Source: Cruorifilaria tuberocauda
Taxonomy: Eukaryota; Nematoda; Chromadorea; Rhabditida; Onchocercidae
Assembly: GCA_013365365.1 (NCBI GenBank)
Contig: JABVXU010000051.1
Coordinates: 62,001-126,000, forward strand
Direction: 5' to 3'
DNA: 64,000 bases
This document shows positions 1 to 13,234 of this stretch, in pieces. The notes below the pieces were generated by a model, which saw only the letters and a list, made by a program, of their open reading frames with translations, searched no databases and had not been told where the DNA came from. Position 1 is the stretch's first letter. Each line of letters starts with the position of its first letter. Position numbers and translations under genes: made by a program.

Positions 1-3000
1 TCTTCAACATGCTCCGGTTGCATGCGTACCGTCGTTACTCCTTGACCCAATGAAAACATCTGTGCTATGTTTGACATCCTAAACTGATGAATTGACCATC
101 AAGAAATGAATCAATTTACTTATTAAAAAAAATTAAAAGAATATCACGTACTTCAAGTGACCATTTACTGAGCAGCACAGATCTTCATCAACGCTAATTA
201 TATTCGTGATGTAGCATGCCCGATAAGGCAGTACTATGTCATCTTCTTTTAGACTCTATAAATACGAAAACTATAGGAGAAAATTTCCAAATAATTCAAG
301 TGATGATAAAATCATGAAAATAAAGACTTGAGTCAGGAATTGTTGAACATAGTTCTTTGAGTACTCAAGTTTTGAGGGCACAAATGGTCTTGTTATTAAA
401 ACACAAGAAATTAATAACAAGGGAAGAATGAAGCCAACATGGTTCTGAGCAAATGTAAAAAATATATTGAATAATCTAGCAGCGAAAGGAAGATTAAATA
501 AGAAAATTAAAAATATATTTGTCACAAATGAAGAAACAAATAAAATAAATAGATATATGCGTTGAACGAAATTTGGAGTTACAATATTCAGGTAGAAAAA
601 TTGAAGCAAGATCCAAAAACTAACAGATAATTTACCACATCATTCCATTCTCAAACTATGACTTTACAAAGAGGTATTGCTTCAACTATATAATCCAATT
701 TTTTTTAAATTATTATACCTTCTGATTTTTTTGCTATAATTTCATAAGAATTCACCATTATTTTAAGCAAATTAAATACCGGTAATGGAGATTTCTGGAG
801 AAATACATTTTTCAGACCTGCAAATTTTAAATTGAAAAGGAAAAATCTACCTACCAACTGGTAAATTGAAATATTTCCTGAATTGTACAGTAAAGCAACG
901 GTGGTTTGTGTAACAGGACACAAGGCTGCAGCGGATATCCGACAATGATGTGTTTGTCGCTGTGTCTCCCCCGAGTACAGCAACTCATAATTCAGTATAG
1001 TTTTTCCCTTTTCATCCTCCACTATTGCGCAAGATCTCCATTCAATGATACCATTGGAATATATGGTTACGAAAATATCACGTTCACTACAAGTCATTAG
1101 ACGCAGTAACGGTGAATGGCATAAGTACCGCCAAATAATACAACAACATTCCAGTTCAACACAAGCAATCTAAAACAGTGATCAGTCAAAATTTTAATTG
1201 AAATTTAAGTTTGTAGAACTCATAATTTCACAGATTACAAAGGAACTTATCGATAACTGCACTATATTAACATAAAACTAATGATATTAATATGAAATTT
1301 ATATGAAATGATATATGCATATAACTTATCGATATATAACTGTATTATATTTGATTACAAATTCATATGCTAATCATAAACGTTTTGTCATTCAGTACAA
1401 CCGACATCCCTTCATAATACGTAGCGACTTCCCTAATACGATTAAAGGATATTATAGCTAGTATCTTTAACTCTCAAACAATTTCATTTAATAAGCTATC
1501 CAAAGCACCTTTTTCCTCTGCTGGAGATGAGTTTTAAAAAGCATAAAGAGCATATACACTACTGACAACGTAACTTTCCTTATATTGAAATTATAATAAA
1601 TTCTATATTTTTTTATTCCGCCTTTTCCTCCTTCTCCGCTACCTCTAGGAAAAAATGAAAAAGTCATGTTAAAAAGAATTTGAATTTCAATACTAAAATT
1701 TCACTAATTTTTAAACATTTCCCCCAGTTATTCAAATTTTTTATCCTCCTCTTCTAAATAACACCATTCTAAAAAAAAAAAATTCAACCATCGACGTAAA
1801 AAATATCTGAAACAAACGATGTTCAAACCTCATTTTGGGTTGCTGCAAAAAGGATATTTGGAAAAGCATTGTGATATTCAATCTGCGTAATTGGCATTGC
1901 AGTCGATACAGTATCAAACACCACTAGCGAAGTACCTCTTCCTGATGGAGCTTTATGAAGCAAAACATTGTCAATGAACATTAAAGAACCAACATCGATT
2001 AGGCTAACTGAAAATCAACCGTATTAAATCAATGTGAAATCATTCTTTTTCTAGTGTTTTGGATACATTATAGTTTGAAAAGAAAAGTGAGACTTAGCAA
2101 ATCAAATTACAATTGTAAACAATATTTCGAATTTCTATTCGATTGCATAGTAACGGGAAAATAATCCAATGAATTATTTTTTCCAAATTTTATATTTCCA
2201 GCACATTTCGGATAATTTGTAACTTCAATTAAATGAATTTACATTAAAAAAATCTGTACTAACAAGTAATGTTACGCGAGTCGAATGGATCAATAGAAAA
2301 ACCGTTAAAGGTTTGCGAATATGTTACACTCCAAATACGATCCCCGGTCACTATATTCCATAGAATTAAATTATTCGGAGAATGTAATACCAAAAGAAAA
2401 TCACGACTTGTATCTTCCCAAGGAAACCAAGTAAGACCTGAAAATTTTCAAAGGAAAAAAGCTAAACAGCAAGACAAGCATCAACTTTTCTCTCTGACAA
2501 ACAGTAGTAGATCCAATGCTTTGATTTCCCACCTAACTATCGAACCGTCGAAGAACCAAGAAATATATATAAATATACATTCATTCAAAGTTGATCTGGT
2601 GAAATAATATCGCTATAAATCTTATATATATATATATCTTTTTTTAATTTCACAAGCAATGAATAATAATTTTAGGAAAAGAATGCACAATACTTCCTCA
2701 TCATGAAAAATGAGAACTTACTTAAAACTGCACTATTCGGAACAGAAAAAGATGATAGTTCGATACCCTCTACAATATCCCATACAACTACTGTACCACC
2801 TACATCAGCAGATGCACACCGTAATCTCACTTCTGTCGAAAAACCTATTTCTTCTTCTGATGAGCAGCAAATCTGAAAATATTCCTAGTATCAACTTAAA
2901 CTATTCTGCTCTTATTACTGCATATATATTGAAAACTATCACAAAAGACGAGAACTGTGATGATGATTCCAAAATTCGTTTGAGTAATATTACCTATTCC

Positions 3001-3694
3001 AATGTGTTACATGATAAATTAATTTAACAAGGAATCCAACCAAAAAAATTTTAATAAGCAATGATAATGAACGTTGATAACGAAACACCAAGGGAACAAA
3101 CAAACATATGTGATAGCTGAAGTATGTCGCTCGAGAGTTTGGATAATTTTATTACGAACTACATCAATTATCACAACCGTACAATGAGCACCATACACCA
3201 GCAAACCTTTTTCATTCCTGAAGAAACACGACAATACATTCTACCGCTTAAAAATTGCAAGAAACATCATCCATCATTAGAAGGTTCCAAACTTACAATT
3301 CCAAATTTCTTTCTATTTCCAGTTCAAAAATCTACATCATTGTGATTTTGAATAAAGATTTACTGCATCTGACAAACATAATCTGGCGGAGTGAATTGTT
3401 AGCTTCGAATTTTATCAAACTAATGAGACAGAGAAAATTATTCTTTCTGGAAGGAAAAAAATACAGCTATTTTTTATTTAATGCTACGACTTAAATGCTT
3501 TTTGTTCAATGCGATGATAATTCTGGCAATCAACCGGTTCTTCAGTTTATTTCTTAAAAATAACAAAGAAATGCATATCGAAGAAGGATTGCTCTCTTTT
3601 GGTATTGATGGACATAAGAATCATATATAATTTACCACGACAGTGCGTCTTTATTACCAGGATGCAATGAACCAGGCAACGTCACCGTTACCAT
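1..3694 (-). CDS. WDR11: WD40-repeat trafficking protein WDR11, N-terminal part (continues off the left edge)
   Basis: Spliced gene read on the minus strand. Exons: 3636-3694, 3106-3217, 2722-2872, 2264-2437, 1829-2007, 855-1169, 152-255 and 1-78 (continuing). The frame is kept across all seven joins. The start ATG (3694) opens MVTVTLPGSLHPGNKDALSW, matching the WDR11 N-terminus. Next come GLLVYGAHCTVVIID, a blade with CASADVGGTVVVWDI, then DFLLVLHSPNNLILWN and FSIDPFDS, all collinear with vertebrate WDR11. WDR11 is a beta-propeller protein that works with FAM91A1 in capturing endosome-derived vesicles at the trans-Golgi; it is also linked to Hedgehog signalling and ciliogenesis. Those roles are family knowledge. 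The C-terminal propeller and tail lie outside the window. The next gene upstream, eS19, is on the same strand about 1.1 kb away. Identity is secure; exon ends are manual. Confidence 0.88.
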
Positions 3695-4835
3695 ACTTCT
3701 TCAATTTTACGAATGATTATGATATTGATAACCACCTTGAAATTCATGTGCAAAAGTCAAACCCACTTTCCATCACATCATAAACCAACTGCAACTGTAA
3801 CCTGGAAGAAACACTTATCTCGCATAATGATATTTGAAATTTGATTATAGAGATTCCATTTTTTATTATAGTTTCGTCGCGAGTATTCAGCATAGAAGCT
3901 GAGAAAGTAATATAATATCAATTGTAGTATCAATATCAATATCAATTGCATATCAGTAATATTAATTGCTGTGCGAAATCTTTCTACAACTTCTACAATT
4001 CATAAAACTCGTGGCCGTCGTAGTGGGTAATTATGACAAGAGACGAAGGATTGTATGGAAAAATTCAATCTACAGTTCTCCGAAAGAGAGATGAAAAGCA
4101 GGGGAGCTAAAGAGTTTACTGTACGAAAAATGTTAAAAATTGACCACGAGAAAAGACTACTGATCGCTAAATTGCCTGAATAGGAAATTAAACGAAATTA
4201 CGGAGGAAATAAACAGGCCAAAAAATGAGCAAGAACTCTTATGGGGAGCGGATAGAATTATCAAAAACTTTCACAAGTGAGGCAGTTTCAAGAGGCAAAC
4301 AACAAAAGGTATGAATTTTTAACTCTCAAGATTCAAAGATATTACAACACGACACGTCGATATATGCCTATCAGTATTTGAAGAATGAAAATGAATGAAT
4401 TTATAAAGTTTGAATTAAACCTCTCGAAGATACAGCACGAAAACACCCTGATAAGTATCTGTTTATAACATCAAATTTCTTGGCACACAGCTGATATTTC
4501 CCGGTCCCTATGTTGAAAAAAAATGTCTGGAAAAGATTGCTATTTCATCTTTATCAGAGCATGTGCAACACTAACTTCGGAGCTTTGCAAATTATTTTCC
4601 GCAATATGGGAAGCAAATTATTTCTTCAAACAATTTTGTTTCCAGCATTGAATATGCTGGGATTTCTATGCAATTCTTTTATGTCGAAGAATTAGCGACA
4701 ACTACAAAAAGGAGTGTGCCGAATAAAACATCAGTTTATGACAAACATGCATCATCTTCAAACATATTTCTCTGTATTACGGAAATTTTTTCCAAGAAAA
4801 TTTTCTCTTTATCAAAATCACTATCACCCATAAAC
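3695..4835. other. intergenic, WDR11 start to eS19 stop
   Basis: About 1.1 kb with no coding signal on either strand. It should hold the WDR11 promoter and the eS19 3' UTR. Around 3917-3960 there is a short, imperfect run of the unit TATCAA. Nothing else stands out. Confidence 0.5.
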
Positions 4836-5979
4836 TTATGATTCAAAAGAATGCTTTGTATTCTGACGCAACTGTGATGCAATACGATCCAAATCTTTGC
4901 GACCCTAAAATAAAAAACAAAACTGAACATAATGATTTGAAAACGGAACAAATTATAAAGAAATGGAATTGAAGCAAAAGTGAAATGAGATGAAATAAAA
5001 GTACACCAGAATTTTTCGTCATAAAAATAATAAAAATTAATCTATAATGAAAGTTTATTATGAAAATTGCCGAGGAATTTTCATGACTGATAATAGCATA
5101 CGGCAGAAAAAACCTTGAATTGATCACATGACAAAAATTTGAGTTATAAAAACACTTCCAAACACAAGGAAATTAATAGAGTTTGATGGGTATTAATAAT
5201 CTTCAATTTTGGAAGATTTTGAAAAAAACCAATAAAATTCCATAAATTATACTGGAAAGAGATTTCATCATGATCGTCTGAGTAAATGGAAGACAAACCT
5301 GTTTAGTCAATATGCGTCCTTTACCATCGGGATCTTTTTCTACCCACTTGATGGCCTCCAATGTTTGCAAAGCCTTACGTATAACTGAACCGGATGATTT
5401 CACAAAATGATTTGGTGATACACCATGCCGTTTGTTACCACCGTATACACGTCTCAGTGCACCAACACCTAAACGGTATTTAAACTATTGAGAGAAATCG
5501 TCCCGGCAATTTTGGCGTTCCCTTTGTTTCAGTGTTCTGAAGTTATTATTCATTCTTCTCGCACAATGAGAAAGAAAAATCAAATATAAAATTAAATACA
5601 TTAGGTTGGATCCATAATTCAAGAAAGAAAATAATGATAAAATTATATAGTAAATAAATCTTGATTATCACAAGAGCATATATATGATATCGTTCATGAT
5701 GATAGTACAAAGCTGAACAAATAGTTGTCGCAAAAACGGTGAAAAATATGAAATGAAACTTTTACCGGTGGGTGAACGAATGTATAAACGACGCGCAATG
5801 CTTGCAGTTCGGATGTAGTACCAATCACTATCAATCGGTGCCAGTTCCTTGTTCTGACCCAATTTAACGACATCCGACCAATCCGGCACTCTTACTTTAC
5901 CGCTTTTTTTCAAGAAACCCGCAATCTGACGTACAATTTCATGTTGATCAACATCTTTAACGCTCGTCGGTTTCACCAT
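4836..5979 (-). CDS. RPS19: 40S ribosomal protein S19 (eS19)
   Basis: Three exons: 5766-5979, 5299-5468 and 4836-4904. They total 453 nt, giving 150 residues plus stop (human eS19 is 145). The frame is kept at both joins. The ATG at 5979 starts [18 protein letters not shown], followed by [19 protein letters not shown] and [17 protein letters not shown], which match the family closely. Exon 2 carries [19 protein letters not shown] and [14 protein letters not shown]. Exon 3 carries [11 protein letters not shown] and ends in a short nematode-specific tail. eS19 is a structural protein of the small ribosomal subunit head, needed for 18S rRNA 3'-end maturation. It is divergent from NDUFA13, with an 891-nt shared upstream region. 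No snoRNA boxes were seen in its introns. Identity is secure. Confidence 0.96.
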
Positions 5980-6870
5980 ACCCGTTCACTTTCGCTTATT
6001 GACCTCTCTTGACCTTAATTTGCAGTATAGGCTAAATTCGCTTAACTGCGCATAGATTTCACATAAAAAATATACGCCACGTATTTTCTTCTTTCATCCT
6101 GCTAGACGTTAAGAACATCTGCCCAAATCTTCTCTAACCTCAAACTTTTATCCGTAAATCACGTCCTATCCTTACTTAACACTTACTCAAGTATCCAGCT
6201 TCAGCGATCCTATCTAACTGCTTACAAATCTTGGCTCTGCCATTCGTCAAAAGGAATATAGAAGTTCACCGTTTATTCAGAGACACCAAAAACTCTCTTT
6301 TCCTATTTTACTCTTTCCCTTATGAAATCATCTGTATCACTTTCGATATTAAATTCCGGATGACAAGAACTTCCGTATCCCGAGAATCCGTTTTGGATAG
6401 ATTGCCTCCGTAATTTCTCAGCAAAGACCAAAGACCAAGCCGCAAAATGTGCATTGTTCGTTTCAGACAGCTGCAGCAATATTCCTGTGTTTGCGTCTCG
6501 CGTTCCGGCACATGGATGTTAAGAGCCGGAAAACTGACTGCAGGATGCAGGATCAGTTGAATAATGCACCGAACGAACGTGAGAGGACTAATGGGATAGG
6601 AATAAAGAGTTGGACCGAACAAGTTTCCGTCCTTATTTTACCCTCTCTGCTGAAAATTCCGTAAATGATACAGTGAGCAGACATTTCCCAGCTTTCCGAT
6701 TTTTCCTCGACTCATGCCGATTCTTTTACTGCGCTTATCCGATTTTGCATCCGATTCAAATTCCTTCACAGTTATTCACTGTTATGTGTTCCTTAGTTCC
6801 CCAGTAAAACATAAATGCTATAAAATTTTGTAGGTTTTGTGAATATCGGAAAATTTTCGGTATCTCAGCT
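5980..6870. promoter_or_regulatory. divergent upstream region shared by eS19 and NDUFA13
   Basis: Some 890 nt between the eS19 start (minus) and the NDUFA13 start (plus), so it must contain both promoters and 5' UTRs. The part at about 6420-6620 is visibly richer in G, C and CpG than the surroundings. Short ORFs here (for example 6449-6664 on plus and 6320-6622 on minus) overlap in antisense and resemble nothing. I could not place a TATA box, Inr or SL acceptor with confidence. Confidence 0.45.
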
Positions 6871-9099
6871 ATGGTAACCGATTATCAGCAAGATATGCCA
6901 CCTTCAGGTGGATATAGTAAATTTAATTGGTCTCGAACCTATCCAAAAGTTCTTTGGAAAGGTAATCCTTGCTCTTAAACTTTATATTTGCATTTTTTAT
7001 TTTACTCGAATGTGATATTACTATCAATTTTCAGCCTAAAATAACTTTTCATATTTCATTAATATGGGTACAGATGGATAGGGAGTCTGCTTTATCAGTT
7101 ATTTCAATGAACTGGTACATTGAAATAATTAAAGTTCCAAATTTACCTTTTAAATTTCTACATGCCAAGTGTTAATCGCTAGCCGTATTTTGTTTATTTA
7201 ACTGTAAGAGTTACTTGATGGCGATGCAGTAACAGAGATTGATAAATTAGCTATTAATCCTATTTTGTTGATGATGAAAAATGGATTGAAAGACTATGCG
7301 CCGTTATTAATTCCTAATTTTCCAATTCGGATTGTGATTGTAGTTAAATTGATGACAGTTGACATTGTAAACTTTCCAAAAACTTGAAAGGAGAGATATT
7401 ATGAAAGTTTTGGAAAAGGGAGAACTTAAAATTCTCTAATTGTTTTCTTTTTTTCAGCTGAAAGGCTACTGGGAATCGTTATTTTTTTATTTGGATATGG
7501 TATTTTCCAGACTCGAGCTCTTAAGCGTGCCATTCTGTAAGTTCCATTTTCTCTTCTGTTTATTTGCCAGTTGTTCGATCACCATTAGGAAGTTACTGTC
7601 AAGAAATTTTGAGCGAAAATCTGCATGTTAGATTTCCAACTGTATAAGATAACGAAATATTTGCTTTCACGTATTTGAGAAAGGTACTGTTAGATTTTCG
7701 GCGGAACTATTGTAAGATGGTTAATTCGGATAACATGTTCAGATAGCATCCGCTAAGTTGTTTACTTGCATAATCTTTTTCTTAAACTGCTAGTCTTTTA
7801 CTTTAACTTGGAAATGAGGCTGAAATAAACCAAATGTTTATGTGTTATAGTACGGAAAGATTTGAAGATAAGGATTTATATATTGCGATGACGCCATTTC
7901 TATACGCCGAAAGAGATCGAAGGTTTTCTATGTTTTTTTTTCTGATTTTCTTTCTACAGTGACTTGACCTTATTTACCGAAGTACTTAATTGTATATAAA
8001 TTGTAAGTAAATTAAGCGACACAAGTCTCTTAAAAAATTTTCGCGAAATTTTTCCGACTGTTTACGCAATTATCGAGAGACATGTTTTAGAACGACCTCA
8101 CCGAAGCAATACCGTATATAGATATTCTAAAAGTCTTAATTTGTCATATCTGAAAATTCTAGTCATGATCTTCTTTTACAAAGACGTGGAAAATTGCAGC
8201 AAAGTTTCCAAGACTTTCTTTCTTTTCTGTGGATTTACCACATCCTAATTAGTTATGGGATTTGATCAGGGAAATGTATGTTAGCTGTAACTTCATAATT
8301 TAAGTCACCTGTTCGCTAATTTCACGAGCGATCGTGAAGTGTATTTTTGCTAACGAAAAAGTGAATTATTTGATTTCAAAACTCTTGAACCTTCGCTATA
8401 TTTTCCTTCTTTACTGATTCCATTTAACGATAATGGTGTGTTTTGAGTATGCTTCCGAATAACTAAATTTTGTAGATGGCTGAAACTTCTAAAGCAAAAT
8501 CGCGACTATGAAATAAAATTGGCAGAAATTAGTAACGATAAAGCCTGGAGAGTTGGAACCTGGTATGGCGAACCTGTTTATTTCACACTACAGGATCGTT
8601 GGTGGGATCCAACACCTTATGTAAGTTTTTCGTTAGAAAAGTTATAATTTGCTGGTCACAGGTACGGAAATATGCACTCATTGGAAAACGATTATGGCCG
8701 CATTTAATATTTCGTTTAGTAATTTTAGGTATTTTCAATGCCTAAAATTTTCTATTCGCCAGATTTTATTTGATGATGAGCACATAAGTTTAGAATAAAG
8801 TTTAAACAAATAAACCTGTTCTACTTATGGTGGTGGTGATTTCAAGAGTTCTTTCTTGTCATGAACAGTGCCAGAATCTCAGAGGTCAGGTTATCAGAAA
8901 TACGAACACACGATAATTTCATCCTGTTTCTTGTTCAGTTCAAAAATTGAGACTTTAAATATCATTTTACCATATGCTCAAGATTTAAAAAAAGTAAATC
9001 GAAATTAAAACATTTTATTTACAGGAAGCTTATGCGCATTCTCCGATGAAGAATGTCCACGAAGACTTTATATTTACACGTCGTGCAGATCACGTTTAA
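6871..9099 (+). CDS. NDUFA13: NADH dehydrogenase 1 alpha subcomplex subunit 13 (GRIM-19)
   Basis: Five exons: 6871-6961, 7458-7536, 7851-7922, 8476-8620 and 9025-9099. They total 462 nt, giving 153 residues (human 144), with the frame kept at every join. The N-terminus MVTDYQQDMPPSGGYSKFNW has the family's QDMPPxGGY signature. Residues about 33-50 (LLGIVIFLFGYGIF) form the single membrane helix. Then come the basic linker RALKRAI, an acidic helix ending YAERDR, and WRVGTWYGEPVYFTLQDRWW. The product is an accessory subunit of mitochondrial complex I that inserts without a cleaved presequence; in mammals it also binds STAT3. Intron 3 has a weak donor (AG|GTTTTC), but the frame and homology both need it. 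It converges with TTC1. Confidence 0.93.
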
Positions 9100-9896
9100 C
9101 GAAGAAAGATAAAAGATTTTAGGCACATTGAAGACATAGTATATAACACTTTCTCTTCACTGTCTCTTATTTCTATAAGTTTCGTCATTATTAGCTAGCA
9201 ATTGCAAACATTGCGGCGATTGCATGAGTGAACAAAAAAAATCAGGTCATCAAATTTTCCTTCAACTTAGGAATGCTTTCCAAGTAAATGTTAATGTGAA
9301 TTTGAAATTCCAGTTGTGTAGCTAGTGCCTGTATATTAAATTAATATGTTATGATTTGTTGGTATCATGAGCCATTTTGAAAGACCCATGCTTGTCTTTA
9401 TTCACGTATGATCTAGTGGGAAGTGGACAATATGGGACAGTTTAAAAAAAAATGACGACATTTGTAGAATTTTTTATATCCCCGTTGTTATGATTTATCA
9501 TCCAGTGTTAGAATAGTTTTGAAGTTATCGTCAGATTTAGCAGGCTTAAAATAAGTACTTAAAGTAATGCTTTAATAAAACCGCTATTTACAAATGCAAT
9601 ATCAGTTATATATGAAATGAAATGATATTTGTCTAGTGGGATTAAACAAACTTTTATTGTTGTAAGGTAAATGATCGTCTTATCTATTAGAAGGTATGAT
9701 CGCAAAACTTGTTTATTAATGAAAAAGAACAAAAGTGTCGTGCAATTTGGTCACCCATCAATATGGAAGGGCAGACAGTGCATTATTCATCAATTTTCAT
9801 TTTCAAAAGGCAGCTGAAAGCCTAAAGGATTTCTATTTTAACGCAGATACCTATGAATTAAGATGGAAATACATCAATGACAATATCAAAGTTGAA
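9100..9896. other. convergent intergenic region, NDUFA13 to TTC1
   Basis: About 800 nt between two stop codons facing each other. It is AT-rich, with no ORF of note and no RNA gene recognised. It should hold both 3' UTRs and polyadenylation sites. Confidence 0.5.
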
Positions 9897-11764
9897 TCAT
9901 TTTTTCTTCATACTTATCGAGTATCCTCCACCTGGTTGTTGCACCATCTCGAAATTATCCGTTGATAAACCAAAAGGTTTCAAGCACATATTTCCAAAGT
10001 CTTTCAGTTTAGAGATCATTTCCTGAAATAATTCCATTATTTTTTCAAAATACACAAGGTCATCAATTTTTAAAAAAACTGGTATTTACGTGTTAGTCAC
10101 ACAGTTCTGAGTTGATAATCAATGATATGTAATACATAATGAATATATTTCTGAACAATGCATTCTGAGTTAATTAACGGTATTCGCACACAGTTATCCC
10201 TCATTATTTGTTGTCTGTTTTTCAGGTGACTTTAAATGGCATAATTTGAGAATCATCTCAATGCTCAATCTTCCTAGCTCTTTTAAATTTTCAGAATAGA
10301 ATTATAATGCACAATTTTTTAAATGTTTTTAAATTTTACGATTCAGGATTTAATCTGTTAATGTGTGAAGTTCCATACCTTTTTCATCCTTTCATTCCGT
10401 TCATCAATTGCCCGTTTCAGATCAGCAATCTTCTTGACGTAATCATTCCTCCTTTCAGGGTACATTTTTTGTAACGATTCATAATCTTCAATGGCTTGCT
10501 CATATTTCTCTTCCAATTGAGCACAGCAGTGGGCACGTCTTTCTAAGGGTTTGTCATTGGGTGCACCTGATGCCGAAATAAAGTTGGTAGTAAGGCGGGG
10601 TTCACAGCACTTTTAATCAAAAATAGTTAAAGATCAAAATTGAATTTCATCTATAAAATCTATTGAAGTTTTATAAGGAATAATCGAATCGAAAACTACC
10701 AATTTCTAATGCTTCATTACAATCTTCGATAGCCTTTTCCCAGTCTCTGAGTTTCATATACGCAGCAGCTCTGTTGCTCAAATATATTGCTCTGCAAAAG
10801 AAATTTTTATCGCTCTTTTTCTTTTTCTTGTTCTGTAGATCATTAAAAGATTTCAAAAATTTCTAATATTTATCATTAATACTGAGTAATTGAAACCACA
10901 AACTAGCAAAATATAACAACCTGTCATATGTGTATATGAGTGGACAAATATCCAAAGACTTCGTGTAGGAATGGACTGCTTCATACCAAAATCCTTGACC
11001 AAAATAGTCATTCCCCTGAAAATCTAAGAAAATAAACATCCTTAGCTATCCAGATCAAGATACGAATATAGCAAATCACAAAAATATAAAATATGATTAT
11101 GCTCGACCCACGACATATATCACAGAAGACGACTCAAAATTCTGCTCTTTCCACAAAAAGATTGAACACATGAAGGGGGAGCCTTAATTTAGAATGTATT
11201 ATAAAGTTAAAAAAAACCACTTTAAATCAACAAGTCATACGAGAAGAATTTTACTTGAGCTTTTAATGTTTTAGATTGTTCTCGAAGGTCGTTTAACTCT
11301 TTCTCAGATAGTATTTCTTCTCGTTTTCTACGCTTTTCCAATTCCTCTTTCTTCTTCGTCTCATTCACCTCGTTACAGCTTTGCTTTGGGATACCTTTAT
11401 CTGCAATTCTTAATCCTCCAAAACAGACAAAAATCATTGACTCTTATCATAGAACTTCAATGTATATGAATCTCCTACTGAACTGTTGATTCCGTCAATG
11501 AAATAAAACTAAAAGAAAAGTAAAAAAGAAGGAACTAGAACAAGTAAAATTTGATTTGAAATTAACAGGAAAATTAAATAGAACAATTTTGATATCTATA
11601 CCGTTATTACTTCCATCTTGAATGCCGTCATTAAGAGCTTCGTGTACAACGTCATCGTTGCCATCATCTGTTTTCGCATTAATGTCAGCCTCATCATTTA
11701 TAGAAGATAAACGAAATGGTGCAACGAGATCATCAACATCATCAGCTTTGCTTGTTCCAGCCAT
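9897..11764 (-). CDS. TTC1: tetratricopeptide repeat protein 1 (TTC1)
   Basis: Six exons: 11602-11764, 11255-11415, 10921-11015, 10700-10791, 10379-10566 and 9897-10022. They total 825 nt, giving 274 residues (human 292). All five joins keep frame. The start is the ATG at 11764; an upstream in-frame TTG was ignored. Residues 1-54 are acidic. Residues 55-108 are a charged coiled coil ([16 protein letters not shown]). Three TPR units follow, near residues 109-141 ([20 protein letters not shown]), 142-171 ([20 protein letters not shown]) and 172-207. The C-terminus has DERNERMKK and [13 protein letters not shown], the TTC1 signature. TTC1 is an adaptor; its TPRs bind Hsp90/Hsp70 C-termini, and mammalian TTC1 also binds G-alpha-16 and Ras. 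It ends in three lysines then TGA. Confidence 0.94.
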
Positions 11765-13234
11765 CGTGGACAATGTTTATTAAACCTATGATAAAATCGA
11801 AGACTTTTTACAACAAATCAGCACAGCATATCTCCTGCTACAGTTATATGTTGAGAGTGGTTCCTCATTGAATTTTGGACAAGCAAAGTAAAAAGTTGTT
11901 AAAATTCAGTTTTCCGGCATACTCACAATGCCTAGTCCGTTAAATAATCGTCTTCAATCTTTCTGCAAAACCTGTTTTGGTTTGAATTAACTTAAAAACC
12001 TATATTCTACGTATGGATTCTTCTAGGACAATTAACTCGAGAAACACTGTAAGGTGGAAAACAGCCACTTTTGATGGTTATAATCAGTCAAAAAAAGAAA
12101 CAAATGAATAAAAATTAATCTTCACAAATCATTTCAATTCATTTGTATATTATCATATATTTCCTCAAGCAAATTATACCAAAGAGATGACATTTTTACA
12201 GACATAAACATTGAACGAGAACTGAAGGATTCTGATCTTACTAGATAAAAGTTTCATAAAATTACTTGGGATATTCTGAATTTCTGATGCCGTTATTGAT
12301 AATTTTCAGAACACTTTGAAGGACTTATTCTGGGATTCATGAATAAACCGCAGTAACAAGATCTCAGCCCATAAATTTTAGCTACAATATCCGGTCGTGA
12401 CTTGAAATCTTGTTCGAGAGACTATTTTAAATAATACAGCAAATAGCAAATAAAAAAGTATAGGCGAAAAAAAATTTTTTTAATATACAAATATCAAACC
12501 AGTCAATTTTGACATACTTGGTTGTCATTGCTAAGTTTACAAATTCGTAAAAATCAACTAATTTGATATAGCGATATTAGAGCAGTTTAGACTTATTTTT
12601 AATGTAAGAACACGATAGTATTTCAGAGATGCCATCTAGCATTTTGACATCATAACTATAATATCACTTAGGATACTTATATCTCTGAAGTTAATCATCA
12701 GAATTCAATATCTGCCAAACGATATACGTGATACGTTATAGTATTTTGCCTTACCTCATCTTTGGTTCAAGTGAAAATAAATAACAAACATGTTACATTT
12801 AGAAGAAAATTAAAAAGTAAGAATCAAGCAGGAGATAAAAACAAAGCCTAATTCGAGAGATTACAAAAAGGGATAGTGAGATTAAGATTCAAGGCTAAGC
12901 AGACTGCAAAAAAAATGCGACAGTCGCTATATGACGCACAAGCAACATTATTCTGCAATAATCAAACGGAAAATATCCTTTCCACATTTAATTACTGATG
13001 GCAATACGATTTAACTTTAATTTGACAAGATTTGACCAGCAATGAGGAAATATGATGAAATATCCAAAATATTCATATTAAAAAGGAATAATTTTAACTA
13101 TAGCATCAAGAAAATCACAGTAAAAAGGTATTGATATGAAAATTTCCGTTTTTTGTTCAGATACATTTTCAAACTAATTTAGGCACACTTATCAATCACT
13201 ATAACTGTTATAAATCATAAATTCTACATAGAAA
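11765..13234. other. intergenic, TTC1 start to mL62-like stop
   Basis: About 1.47 kb on the upstream side of TTC1. It is AT-rich, with no supported ORF, RNA gene or repeat. It is the longest gap in the co-oriented SPCS1-LONP1-mL62-TTC1 series, so TTC1 probably has its own promoter here. Confidence 0.45.

Noticed and set aside
271..609. 112-residue minus-strand hydrophobic ORF that looks like a membrane protein
   Set aside because: It lies in the WDR11 intron between exons 152-255 and 855-1169. Phe/Leu/Ile-rich composition is expected from translating AT-rich non-coding DNA.
9735..9965. 76-residue plus-strand ORF
   Set aside because: It overlaps the last TTC1 exon in antisense. The minus strand encodes the TTC1 C-terminal signature there.
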